From DATEGZ01 sp035519535 (GTDB lineage Bacteria > Acidobacteriota > Vicinamibacteria > Vicinamibacterales > SCN-69-37): a DNA stretch of 64,000 nucleotides. The stretch's first letter is position 1. Each line of letters starts with the position of its first letter. This document shows, piece after piece, positions 45,618 through 53,844 of the stretch. Position numbers and translations under genes: made by a program. The notes under the pieces are model-generated. The model saw only the letters and a list, made by a program, of their open reading frames with translations. It ran no database searches and was not told where the DNA came from. The DNA lies in assembly GCA_035519535.1 (NCBI GenBank), contig DATIWF010000077.1, positions 1 through 64,000 on the forward strand. The letters run 5' to 3'.

Positions 45618-46384
45618 ACGATTACGTCCACTTCTCCTGCGGACAGCTGCTGGTATTCACGCTTCGGGCGCGCGCGATCGGACCACCGCACGCCATAGAG
45701 GTCCTTCAGCTGCACCAGGTACCCGGCCGCCTCCCGCATGCTCATCTTGCTTTCCCCGAGCTCGCGATCGTCGAACCGGTACGGAATCTCGACGAGCCTC
45801 GTCGGCCAGGCGCGCACGAGCAGCTCCAGGCAGATCTTGAACCCGCCCGCTTTGATCTCGACGCCGGCGGCGATCGAGCGGCGGATCAGAAAAAACCCCG
45901 AGGCCGCGTCGCGGATCGGCGACAGCGGCCGCGCCAGCAGACAGGCGGTCCGCGACAGCGCGCGGCGCGAGGCCGGCCAGTCCGGCGTGCTGCCGCCGGG
46001 CACGTACCGGCTCGCCACGAGCACGTCCGCGTTGGTGGCGTGCAGCACGGCCAGCATGCGCGGCACGAGCGCCGGCGGATGACTGAAATCCGCGTCCATG
46101 ACGCCGACGATGTCGGACGAGGCGACGGCGAAGCCCGCGACGACGGCGGTGCCGAGGCCGAGCTTGCCGGCGCGATGAATGACCTGCATCCGGCGCGTCT
46201 TCGCGAGCTCGTCGGCGATCGCGCCCGTACCGTCCGGCGAGTTGTCGTCGACGACCACGAGCTCGAGCTCGACACGATGCTGCGCGCACGCATCGAAGAG
46301 CGCGTTCGTGAGCTCGGCGAGTCGATCGCGCTCGTTGTAAGTCGGCACGACCATCGTCAAGTCGGCCGGCCGAAGGGGCGTCAC
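45602..46384 (-). CDS. Polyprenyl-phosphate mannose synthase-like GT2
   Basis: A 260-residue DPM1-like GT2, the only minus-strand gene in the glycan locus. Motifs: LTMVVPTYNERDRLAELT, LVVVDDNSPDGTGAIADEL, IGVMDADFSHPPALVPRML, ASRYVPGGSTPDWPASRR, and ASGFFLIRRSI, then EIPYRFDDRELGESKMS. No membrane helix of note. I chose the GTG at 46384, where the fold begins; the open frame continues upstream without family-like sequence. A TATAGT (46391-46396, minus strand) lies six bases before this GTG, so the mRNA is probably leaderless. Confidence 0.87.
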   Translation of the reverse strand: MTPLRPADLTMVVPTYNERDRLAELTNALFDACAQHRVELELVVVDDNSPDGTGAIADELAKTRRMQVIHRAGKLGLGTAVVAGFAVASSDIVGVMDADFSHPPALVPRMLAVLHATNADVLVASRYVPGGSTPDWPASRRALSRTACLLARPLSPIRDAASGFFLIRRSIAAGVEIKAGGFKICLELLVRAWPTRLVEIPYRFDDRELGESKMSMREAAGYLVQLKDLYGVRWSDRARPKREYQQLSAGEVDVIVQAAR

Positions 46385-46390
46385 GCCAGC

Positions 46391-46398
46391 ACTATAAT
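46391..46398. promoter_or_regulatory. Overlapping divergent -10 elements
   Basis: The octamer ACTATAAT reads TATAAT on the plus strand (46393-46398) and TATAGT on the minus strand (46391-46396). Only 35 bp separate the divergent starts at 46384 and 46420, so both promoters must use this core. No good -35 is visible on either side. Confidence 0.6.
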
Positions 46399-46419
46399 TC
46401 AAGGCGCCGCTGCAGACGC

Positions 46420-48021
46420 ATGAGCGCTGCCACTGGGTCGTCGTCGAAAGGACTTTGGATCGGATTCGCGCTCTGTCTGCTGTTGCTGCGCGCGCCCGCG
46501 CTCGTACAGCCCCCCGGCGGAGATCAGAGCCTCTACACCTACAGCGGCCAGCGCCTCCTGGAGGGCGGCGTGCCCTACGAGGCGGCCTGGGATCAGAAGC
46601 CGCCCGGCATCTTCGTCGTCTACGCGCTCCTGTGGAGCGTCTGGCCGCATCCGTCGCTCGTCGCGCTCGCCGATCTCGTCGCAGCCGGCATCGTGGCGTC
46701 GCTCCTCGCGACAATCGGCTGCCGCCTCTTCGGCGTGACGGCCGGCGGACTGGCGGCGTGCGTCTTCCTTCTCTTCGGCCACCCGTCGCTGACGCGCTTG
46801 AGCGGCGTGTACGTGCGGGGACAATGCGAGACCTTCATCGGCCTGGCGGTGGCCGCCGGGATCGTGCTGATCCTCCGGCCCGGGCGCGGTCGCTGGGCGC
46901 TTGCGTTCGCCGGCGTCATGCTCGGTCTGGCGGTCTGGCTCAAGTACAACGCGCTCGCGTACGCGCTGCCGCTGGCGATTGGCGTCGCCGCCTGGCGCGA
47001 GCCGTCACGGACTCGGCGCCAGATCATCGTCGACCTCGGCTGTGTGGCCGCCGGCGCCGCGCTGGTCACGGCCGTCGCCTTGACCTACTTCGCGGCGCAT
47101 GGCGCGCTGCGCGACCTGCGCCTGGCAACGATCGACTACAACCTCAGGTACTCGAGCGAAACCTACGCGGGTCCGTTCCCGGCGCTGACATACCTTGTCA
47201 CGCTGCCAGTCACGCGAGCCCGTGTGGACATGCTGTGGTTCCTGGGCGGCCTTGGCGCCCTGCTGACCCTCCGCCGGCGGTTCGGCCTGCCCGCGACGCT
47301 CACGATCGCGTGGCTCGTCGCAGCGATGCTCTCGATCGCCGTGAACGGCGCGCGCGATCTGCCGCAGTACTTCGTGCAGGCGGCGCCGCCGCTCGCGCTC
47401 GCCGCCGGCGCTGGACTCGCCGGACTCTCGACGCGGCCGGTCTGGCTCCGCGCGGCTGTGGCGGTGCTGGTCGCCGCGGGGTTGTGGCGCGTCGGCGACG
47501 AGCCGGCCGGCGTGGCCGGCTGTCGGCTGGCCGGACTGCCGCAGCTCGCCGGCAACATCCGCTTCGACGTCGATCGCGCGCTCGGGCGGGTGGATGACGC
47601 GGCCTATCTGTCGCGATTTGCCAGCGGCAAGTACGACGCCGCGGCCGCCGACGAAATGACGCGGTACGTTCGGAGCACGACCGCACCGGCCGACAGCGTG
47701 CTCGTGTTCGGCTTCGCAGGCGGCAGCGTGGGCGCGTGGAGCGAGCGCCGCAGCCCCACGCGATTCTTCTGGAGCCGGCCGATCATGATTGATTTCGCGG
47801 CCGGTCAGCCGGGGTACGGTCCGGATGGCCTGCTGCGCGATCTTCGCGCCGATCCGCCGGCGCTCGTCATTCTGCAGAAGCGGGACTGGAGCGTCGGCGA
47901 GGCCCTGCCAGATTCGGCCGAGTTCTTTCTGGCGAACGCCGACCTGCGCGGCTGGCTCGAGAAGGGCTACACCGCCGATCGCGAGACGTCGATGTTCAGC
48001 GTGTGGCGGCGGAGGAGTTGA
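46420..48021 (+). CDS. GT-C membrane glycosyltransferase-like protein
   Basis: A 533-residue protein with about eleven membrane helices. The first loop carries PPGGDQSLYTYSGQRLLEGGVPYEAAWDQKPPG, where Asp in GGDQ and the following residues match the catalytic loop of GT39/RgtA-like enzymes. AIDYN-type and YVRGQCETF loops follow. The last 130 residues are soluble (STTAPADSVLVFGFAGG ... SAEFFLANADLRGWLEKGY). Likely transfers a sugar from polyprenyl phosphate. The start lies 21 bases after the shared -10 at 46393-46398. The next gene begins two bases after its stop. Confidence 0.8.
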   Translation: MSAATGSSSKGLWIGFALCLLLLRAPALVQPPGGDQSLYTYSGQRLLEGGVPYEAAWDQKPPGIFVVYALLWSVWPHPSLVALADLVAAGIVASLLATIGCRLFGVTAGGLAACVFLLFGHPSLTRLSGVYVRGQCETFIGLAVAAGIVLILRPGRGRWALAFAGVMLGLAVWLKYNALAYALPLAIGVAAWREPSRTRRQIIVDLGCVAAGAALVTAVALTYFAAHGALRDLRLATIDYNLRYSSETYAGPFPALTYLVTLPVTRARVDMLWFLGGLGALLTLRRRFGLPATLTIAWLVAAMLSIAVNGARDLPQYFVQAAPPLALAAGAGLAGLSTRPVWLRAAVAVLVAAGLWRVGDEPAGVAGCRLAGLPQLAGNIRFDVDRALGRVDDAAYLSRFASGKYDAAAADEMTRYVRSTTAPADSVLVFGFAGGSVGAWSERRSPTRFFWSRPIMIDFAAGQPGYGPDGLLRDLRADPPALVILQKRDWSVGEALPDSAEFFLANADLRGWLEKGYTADRETSMFSVWRRRS

Positions 48022-48022
48022 C

Positions 48023-49714
48023 GTGTCGCGCCGAACGTTTGTCCTCCTGCTGCTCGTGACGCTCGCGGCCGGCGCGACCCTGCGCACGCTGTGGCTGCGC
48101 GCCGACCCGCCTCAGATCACCGTCAACGGCGTCGGCATCGTCTGGCACGACGAGGGCGCGTGGACGCACAACGCGCGCAACCGCGCGCTGTGGGGCGCGT
48201 GGCGCACGGACGATTGGAATCCCGTCTTCATCGCGCCCGTGTTCACCGCGCTCGAGTACGCGTCGTTCCGCGAGTTCGGGGTCGGTCTGTGGCAGGCACG
48301 GCTCGTTTCCGTGGCCGCGGGACTTGTCGCCGTCGGCTGTCTGGTCGGAGGACTCGCCGCCCTCGGTACGCGGCGCACCGCACTCATCGGCGGCCTGCTG
48401 CTCGCCACCAACTACGCATTCGTGATGTGGAACCGCGCCGCCCTGATGGAATCGACGATGACGGCGTTCATCGTCGCGGGCTGGGCCGCGTACGCGGCCG
48501 GCGAGAAGCGCCCGGCCTGGGGGCTCGTGGCCGGCGCCGCGGCCGTGCTGGCGTGGTTCACGAAGGCATCGGCGGCGTTCTTTGCCGCGGCCATCGTGCT
48601 CGACGCCGCGGCCTCGCTCGTCTTCGCGCGATCCCGCGGTGAGGCCCGCGCCGCGGCCTGGACGCTCGCCGGATTCGCCGCCGCGGCCCTCGCCGTCGTC
48701 GGGCTGTTCGTCTGGCCCCACTGGGGCGAATACGTCTTCTACAACTGGCAGATGTCCGTCGTCCGCAAACCGGAATACGACCTGGGGCATCTGCTGGATC
48801 GCGCCTCCTGGCTGCCGATCGTCGAGTCCTTCTTCATGCGGATGTGGCTGGTGCTGGCCGCGGCCGCCGTGTCGATCGCCGCGGTGATCGCGCGGTGGCG
48901 CACGGCGCGCCCGGCCGAGCGATTGCTCGTCCTGTGGGTGCTCGTCGGGCTGCTGGAGCTCGTGATCCACGACTCGGGGAACGAGCGCCGCTACGTGATG
49001 TTCATTCCGGCGCTGATTGCGCTTGCGGCCCTGCTCGCCGGACGATCCGAGCCCGTGCTGCCGGCGGATCTCCTGCAGCGCCGATGGAGCCGCGCGCTTG
49101 CCGTTCCGCTCCTGCTGTTCCTCGGCTACCTCGTCGTCGGCGCGGCCGCGCGCACGGTGTACGTCGACGACATCGCGCGCGGCTCGTTCCACCACGTCGT
49201 CTTTCATTCAACGGTGCTGGCGGTGCTCGCGACGATCCTCGTCGTCTGGCAATGGCCGCGCATGGTCGGGTGGCTCGCGGCGCGCCGGGTCGCGCCACCG
49301 CTCGTGGCCGTCCTGGTCGCCCTGGCGGTGGCCTGGAACGTCTTCGAATACGCGTCGTGGGCACGCACGCGCCGTTACTTGAACTTCCAGGCATCGATCG
49401 CGCTCGGCCGCCTGCTGCCCGACGGCACGCTGGTGCAAGGCAAGCTTGCCAATGGTCTGGCGCTCGACAATCGCATCCGGCCGATCTTCATCGGGAATCA
49501 TTTCGGCAACTACGACGACCGCCTGCGGCGCGACGACGTGCGCTATATACTGACGTACGACTTGCCGAGCATCGGCTACGAAAGTCAGGTGAGCTCCGGG
49601 CTCATTCAAGAGCTGCTGGATCACTATCCCGGCCATCACACGATCGCGACCTTCGACGTCGACGAGACGCCCGAGCCGGACCGCGCCGTGCTCGTGGACA
49701 AGCGCCCGAAATGA
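48023..49714 (+). CDS. GT-C membrane glycosyltransferase-like protein (GT39-like)
   Basis: A 563-residue multi-spanning protein from a GTG one base after the previous stop. The N-terminal helix RTFVLLLLVTLAAGATLRTLWL is followed by the catalytic-type loop IVWHDEGAWTHNARNRALWG, and NRAALMESTMTAFIVAGW follows helix 4, as in GT39 proteins. About twelve helices; a soluble C-terminal tail of about 110 residues (FQASIALGRLLPDGTLVQGKL) closes it. The tandem arrangement with the previous GT-C gene suggests two linked sugar additions or a duplicated pair. Confidence 0.8.
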   Translation: MSRRTFVLLLLVTLAAGATLRTLWLRADPPQITVNGVGIVWHDEGAWTHNARNRALWGAWRTDDWNPVFIAPVFTALEYASFREFGVGLWQARLVSVAAGLVAVGCLVGGLAALGTRRTALIGGLLLATNYAFVMWNRAALMESTMTAFIVAGWAAYAAGEKRPAWGLVAGAAAVLAWFTKASAAFFAAAIVLDAAASLVFARSRGEARAAAWTLAGFAAAALAVVGLFVWPHWGEYVFYNWQMSVVRKPEYDLGHLLDRASWLPIVESFFMRMWLVLAAAAVSIAAVIARWRTARPAERLLVLWVLVGLLELVIHDSGNERRYVMFIPALIALAALLAGRSEPVLPADLLQRRWSRALAVPLLLFLGYLVVGAAARTVYVDDIARGSFHHVVFHSTVLAVLATILVVWQWPRMVGWLAARRVAPPLVAVLVALAVAWNVFEYASWARTRRYLNFQASIALGRLLPDGTLVQGKLANGLALDNRIRPIFIGNHFGNYDDRLRRDDVRYILTYDLPSIGYESQVSSGLIQELLDHYPGHHTIATFDVDETPEPDRAVLVDKRPK

Positions 49715-49730
49715 CCCGGTTTGCCAGCGC

Positions 49731-50588
49731 ATGCGAGAAATTCGAGACGACCTGATCAAGGCGCACTCCGATCGGCGATTCAGATCCGAGTACGACTACG
49801 CCTTGTTCGAGTACTACCGGAGCGCGAAAGTGCTGGCGTTTCTCGAGCGCGCAGGTGTGACTGTCGGGGGCTGGGTCCTCGACGCCGGGTGTGGCGGCGG
49901 CGGCATGCCCCTGTCGCTGGCCGAGCACGCCCGCCAGGTCGTGGGGATCGATCCCATCGATCGATTCAGCCAGGCCGGCGTGAAACTGGCGCGCGAGCGG
50001 CACCTCGCCAACCTCTCGTTCGTCCAGGCCGACGGCATGGCGCTGCCGTTTCGCCCGGGCACGTTCGATTTGGTACTCTCGCATGCGGTGATCGAGCATG
50101 TGCCGGACGCGCGACAGTACCTCGGCGAGTGCCGCCGCGTGCTGCGGCCCGAGGGCCGCTGCTATTTGTCGACGGCGCCGTATCTGTCGTTTGCCGGGGC
50201 GCATCTGCCGCGGCTCAGGGTGCCCATTCCACTGCACTTGATCCTCGGGCGGCCGATCGCGTTCAAGACGTTTCGCGCGCTGGCCCGGCACGCTCCGTGG
50301 ACGCTCGTGGAGCCCGCGCACGAGAACTCGTTCATTCGTGACGCGCGGAACGGCGTCGTCAAGCACGACGACCTGCTGGAGAAGGTCCGCGTCCGGCGGC
50401 TGCGCGATCACATCGCGGCGGCCGGCTTGCGGATCGTCCGCGAGGAGCTGCACGTGACCGGGACGGTCCGGCGCCTGCCGGTGGCGATCGGCCGGTGGCT
50501 GCGCGACAGCCCGTTCACGCAGGACGCGCTCATCGGTAATATCGAATACGTCTTGGCGCCGGCGTCGGCGCCCGCGCACGATGGCTGA
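49731..50588 (+). CDS. Class I SAM-dependent methyltransferase
   Basis: A 285-residue methyltransferase starting 16 bases after the GT-C stop. SAM motif VLDAGCGGGGMPLSLAEHA (about 49-67), VVGIDPIDRF marks the acidic end of strand 2, LSFVQADGMALPF and TFDLVLSHAVIEHV are motifs II and III. A C-terminal segment rich in Arg and Val (LRDHIAAAGLRIVREELHV) follows. UbiE/Methyltransf_11 type; the substrate is probably a sugar or lipid of the glycan. Its end overlaps the GNAT gene by eight bases. Confidence 0.86.
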   Translation: MREIRDDLIKAHSDRRFRSEYDYALFEYYRSAKVLAFLERAGVTVGGWVLDAGCGGGGMPLSLAEHARQVVGIDPIDRFSQAGVKLARERHLANLSFVQADGMALPFRPGTFDLVLSHAVIEHVPDARQYLGECRRVLRPEGRCYLSTAPYLSFAGAHLPRLRVPIPLHLILGRPIAFKTFRALARHAPWTLVEPAHENSFIRDARNGVVKHDDLLEKVRVRRLRDHIAAAGLRIVREELHVTGTVRRLPVAIGRWLRDSPFTQDALIGNIEYVLAPASAPAHDG

Positions 50589-51624
50589 CATCGAACGTTA
50601 CCGCCCCGAGGATCGCCGCCAGATCGAAGCGCTGTACCGGCGGGTGTTCGGCCCCGACATGGCCGAGGCGAACCGGCTGCGCTGGGACTGGCAGTATCGA
50701 CGGAATCCCCAGGCGCCGAAGGACTCGCCGCTCATCTGGGTCGCGCGCGAGGGCACGACGATCGTCGGGCAATATGCGGCGATGCCCGTGCAGGTCGTCG
50801 TCAACGGCCGTGAGGTCGACGGGGCGTGGGGCATGGACGTGATGGTCGCTCCGGAGCGCCAGCGCCAGGGTCTGGGCGAGGTGCTGTTCCGCACCTGGGA
50901 CCGCAGCGTCGGCGCGTCGCTCGGCCTCGGGCTGTCGGATTCGTCCTACAAGCTGTTCCAGAAGCTGCGCTGGCCGGATCTGGGGCCGGTGCCGTGTCTG
51001 GTGAAGCCGCTGAGCCGGCGCGCGTTGCGGCGGCCGACGTGGCCGGTCGGGCTCAACCGCTTCGTGTCGGCGGTGACCCTGCCGTGGATCCGGCTCGTCT
51101 CGCGCTCGCGGCCGCTGCAGGGCGAGGTCCAGCCGATCCGCCACTTCGGCGAGGACTTCACGCGGCTCTGGGATCGCGTGAAGGACCGCTTCGCGTTTGC
51201 GGTGCGCCGCGACGCGCCCTATCTGAACTGGAAATACATCCAGGCCCCGCACGTGCGCTACACGATTGCCGCGCTCATGCGCGACGGCGAGGCGGCCGGC
51301 TACGTCGTGTATCGGCACCTGCAGGAACCGCGGGGCCGCGTGACGCTGCTCGTCGACTTCCTCACCGATCCCGAGGACACGCAGGGGCTCCTGACGCTGC
51401 TTCGCTGGATCGATCGCGAGGCCCGCGCCGCCGATTCGGACAAGATCCGCACGTTTGCGCTGCACGAGGGCTTCCGCCGCCTGCTGAAGAAGTCGGGCTA
51501 CTACTCCGTCAAGTCCACGATGGAGTTCGTCGCGAAGGTCAACGGCGCCGTCGTGCCTTCGGGCTTCTACGACACCACGGACACCTGGCACGTCACGCTC
51601 GGCGACTCCGACCAGGACCGATGA
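50581..51624 (+). CDS. GNAT-family acyltransferase
   Basis: A 347-residue protein with an N-terminal GNAT domain: VERYRPEDRRQIEALYRRVFG-like start, GQYAAMPVQVVVNGREVDGAWGMDVMVAPERQRQGLG with the acetyl-CoA loop RQRQGLG near 95-101. The C-terminal half (about 190-340) reads like a second, degenerate GNAT lobe (TIAALMRDGEAAGYVVYRHL). Double-lobed proteins of this size in glycan loci often N-acylate amino sugars. Here the DegT aminotransferase at 29280 could supply such a sugar. Overlaps both neighbours. Confidence 0.8.
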   Translation: MADIERYRPEDRRQIEALYRRVFGPDMAEANRLRWDWQYRRNPQAPKDSPLIWVAREGTTIVGQYAAMPVQVVVNGREVDGAWGMDVMVAPERQRQGLGEVLFRTWDRSVGASLGLGLSDSSYKLFQKLRWPDLGPVPCLVKPLSRRALRRPTWPVGLNRFVSAVTLPWIRLVSRSRPLQGEVQPIRHFGEDFTRLWDRVKDRFAFAVRRDAPYLNWKYIQAPHVRYTIAALMRDGEAAGYVVYRHLQEPRGRVTLLVDFLTDPEDTQGLLTLLRWIDREARAADSDKIRTFALHEGFRRLLKKSGYYSVKSTMEFVAKVNGAVVPSGFYDTTDTWHVTLGDSDQDR

Positions 51625-52619
51625 GCGGCGTGTCGCGCCCCGCGCTTCTCGTCGCCATCGACACCGAGGGCGACAACCAGTGGGACGTCGAGGCCAGGCG
51701 CCACCAGACGTTCGCGAACCTTCACGCCCTGGGTCGCCTGCACGAGTTCTTCGAGCGGCACGGCGTGCGGCCGACGTACGTGATCACGCATCCGGTCGCC
51801 GCCGATGCGCGGTCGGCCGAGGTGCTGCGCGGTCTGCTCGCGCGCGGCACGTGCGAAATCGGCGCGCACCACCACGCCTGGGAAACGCCGCCGTGCTCGG
51901 CGGACGACGTGGCGCGCCATCCGTACGCCCTGTCGCTGCCGCTCGACCAGTTCGACGCCCAGCTGCGGTCGCTCACGACCGCCATTACCGCGGCCGTCGG
52001 CGTGCGGCCCGTGTCGTATCGCTCCGGCCGCTTCGGGTTCTCCGCCGCGCACGTCTCGTCGCTCGAGCGCGAGGGATACCGCGTGGATTCGAGCGTCGCG
52101 CCGCTCTTCTTCGAGGCGCACAAGCAGGGCCCGGACTTCGTCGGCGCGCCGCTCACGCCATATTTTCTGTCGTACGACGATGCCACACGGGCGGGCGCGA
52201 GCGACGTGCTGGAGCTGCCGATCTCGTCTGCGCTCAACCGGCGCGTCCCCGCCGCGCTCGAGCGCTGGTACGGCCGGGCGCCCCGGCCGTACACGACCAA
52301 GCGCGTGCTGCGCTGGCTGCGTATCGCTCACGTCCGGTGGCTGCGGCCGTCGTACAGCTCCGCAGACGAGATGATCGCGCTCGCCGCTGACGTCGTCCGG
52401 CGCGGTGTGCCGACGCTCAACCTGTTGTTCCATTCGAGCGAGGCGATCGCCGGCACGAGCCCGTACAACCGCACGAACGAGGATCTGCAGGCCTTCTTCG
52501 ATCGGTTGTCGCGCGTGTTGACTTACGCGACGCGCGACCTCGGAGCCGAGCCGATGACGTTCGCGGAATTCCGGCGGCGGTTTGCCGGCGCGCCCGCTGC
52601 CGCGCGGGTGTCGGCCTGA
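51621..52619 (+). CDS. Polysaccharide deacetylase (NodB-like)
   Basis: A 332-residue carbohydrate esterase 4-like protein, start ATG overlapping the GNAT stop. The metal-site aspartate region is LLVAIDTEGDNQWD (Asp14, Asp18) and the His motif is EIGAHHHAWETPP (about 91-103). YRSGRFGFSAAHVSSLEREGYRVDSSV is the next conserved strand, and NLLFHSSEAIAG the last. There is no signal peptide, so it acts in the cytoplasm or on lipid-linked intermediates, if it is active at all. Related proteins often sit in GT4 clusters. It may de-N-acetylate an amino sugar, with the GNAT neighbour re-acylating it. Confidence 0.84.
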   Translation: MSGVSRPALLVAIDTEGDNQWDVEARRHQTFANLHALGRLHEFFERHGVRPTYVITHPVAADARSAEVLRGLLARGTCEIGAHHHAWETPPCSADDVARHPYALSLPLDQFDAQLRSLTTAITAAVGVRPVSYRSGRFGFSAAHVSSLEREGYRVDSSVAPLFFEAHKQGPDFVGAPLTPYFLSYDDATRAGASDVLELPISSALNRRVPAALERWYGRAPRPYTTKRVLRWLRIAHVRWLRPSYSSADEMIALAADVVRRGVPTLNLLFHSSEAIAGTSPYNRTNEDLQAFFDRLSRVLTYATRDLGAEPMTFAEFRRRFAGAPAAARVSA

Positions 52620-52633
52620 GGACGGCGCGGGCG

Positions 52634-53785
52634 ATGCGCATCTGCCATGTCTCCCCGCATTTGCCGCCCGATCAGGCCGCCAATGCGCTGCTGCCCGCCG
52701 AGCTCGGCCGGTGGGCGGCCGGCCGCGGCGACGACGTCGTGTTTGCCGCGCACGAACCGGCCCAGGGCCGCGGCGTCGCGGACGCGCTCGCGGGACCCGT
52801 CACGTGGATTCCACGACGCGAACGATCGAACGCGGCGTGGCGCGCGCTCCGGCTCGACGCCTGGCGGCAGATGCGGCTCATCACGGCCGCGCTCGATCGC
52901 GCCGCCCGGGGCGCCCAGCTGCTGCACCTGCACAGCAACGGCCTCATCATCGAGGTTGCGGCCGCCTGGGCGGGCCGCCACCGCGTGCCGTACATCCTGA
53001 CGCTCTACGGCACGGAGATCTGGCACTATCGCCGCCGCTGGCCGATCGATCCGTTCCGGCGCGCGTATATGCGGGCGGCGGCCGTGACGTTCTACAGCCA
53101 GCGGCTGGTGGACAAGGCGCGCGAGCTCGGCCTCGATCGACGGCGGCTGTCGGTGATCTACCCCGCGGTCGCGGTCGCGTTCGCCCCGCAGAACGAGCCG
53201 ACGCGCGCCGCCTGGCGAGACGCGCTCGGGATCCACGAGCCGCACGTGATTCTGAACGTCAAGCGGCTGCACGAGCTGGCGGGCCAGCGCTTCCTGATCG
53301 AGGCCTTCGCGCGCGTGGCCCGCGGGCGGCACGACCTGCGGCTGGTCATCTGCGGCACCGGACCGCTCAAGCAGGACCTGGAAGCGCTCGTGCACTCGCT
53401 GGGGATCGAGCGCCGCGTCACGTTCACTGGACTGGTGGCCAATGACGCGGTCGCGCGCTACGCGGCGGTCGCCGACGTGTTCGTGCTGCCCTCGCTCCTC
53501 GAGGCGCTGCCCACGGTGGCCGTCGAGGCGCTCGCGTCCGGCACGCCGGTGATCTCAGCCGACCATCCGGGCGGCGTCGAGTTGCACGGCATCTTCGGCG
53601 ATGACGTGCTCGTCGTGCCGAAGGGCAACGTCGACGCCCTCGCGCGAGCGCTCCAGGAATTTCTGGCGGCCCCGGCGCGCGTCCGGCCCGACACGCTCGA
53701 TCTGGTCGCAAAGCACTTCGGTCCCGACGCGGTGCACGCCGCGTACGACGCGGTGTATCGGCGCGCCGTCGAGGGCGGAAAATAA
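52634..53785 (+). CDS. GT4 family glycosyltransferase
   Basis: A 383-residue GT-B enzyme. N-terminal MRICHVSPHLPPDQAANALLPAEL, QLLHLHSNGLIIEVAAAWAG and ILTLYGTEIWHYRR form the acceptor domain. VILNVKRLHELAGQRFLIEAFARVARG opens the donor domain. The nucleotide-sugar site reads PSLLEALPTVAVEALASGTPVISADHPGGVEL. It starts 14 bases after the deacetylase stop. Its last bases (TAA at 53783-53785) lie within the left arm of a strong inverted repeat and share a base with the next ATG. Confidence 0.88.
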   Translation: MRICHVSPHLPPDQAANALLPAELGRWAAGRGDDVVFAAHEPAQGRGVADALAGPVTWIPRRERSNAAWRALRLDAWRQMRLITAALDRAARGAQLLHLHSNGLIIEVAAAWAGRHRVPYILTLYGTEIWHYRRRWPIDPFRRAYMRAAAVTFYSQRLVDKARELGLDRRRLSVIYPAVAVAFAPQNEPTRAAWRDALGIHEPHVILNVKRLHELAGQRFLIEAFARVARGRHDLRLVICGTGPLKQDLEALVHSLGIERRVTFTGLVANDAVARYAAVADVFVLPSLLEALPTVAVEALASGTPVISADHPGGVELHGIFGDDVLVVPKGNVDALARALQEFLAAPARVRPDTLDLVAKHFGPDAVHAAYDAVYRRAVEGGK

Positions 53786-53844
53786 TGCCGGGTATATTTT
53801 CCCCCCGGGGTGATCGCCGGAAAATATACCCGGCTTTATTTTCC
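53777..53844. repeat. 26-bp inverted repeat across the GT4 stop and next start
   Basis: Arms 53777-53802 and 53819-53844, 26 nt each, are reverse complements with a single mismatch. They are AT-rich at both ends (GGAAAATA and TATTTTCC) in a GC-rich genome. The 16-nt loop contains the palindrome CCCCGGGG (53803-53810). The left arm contains the TAA of the GT4 gene and the ATG at 53785. In mRNA the start codon would be buried in a very stable hairpin. Confidence 0.9.
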
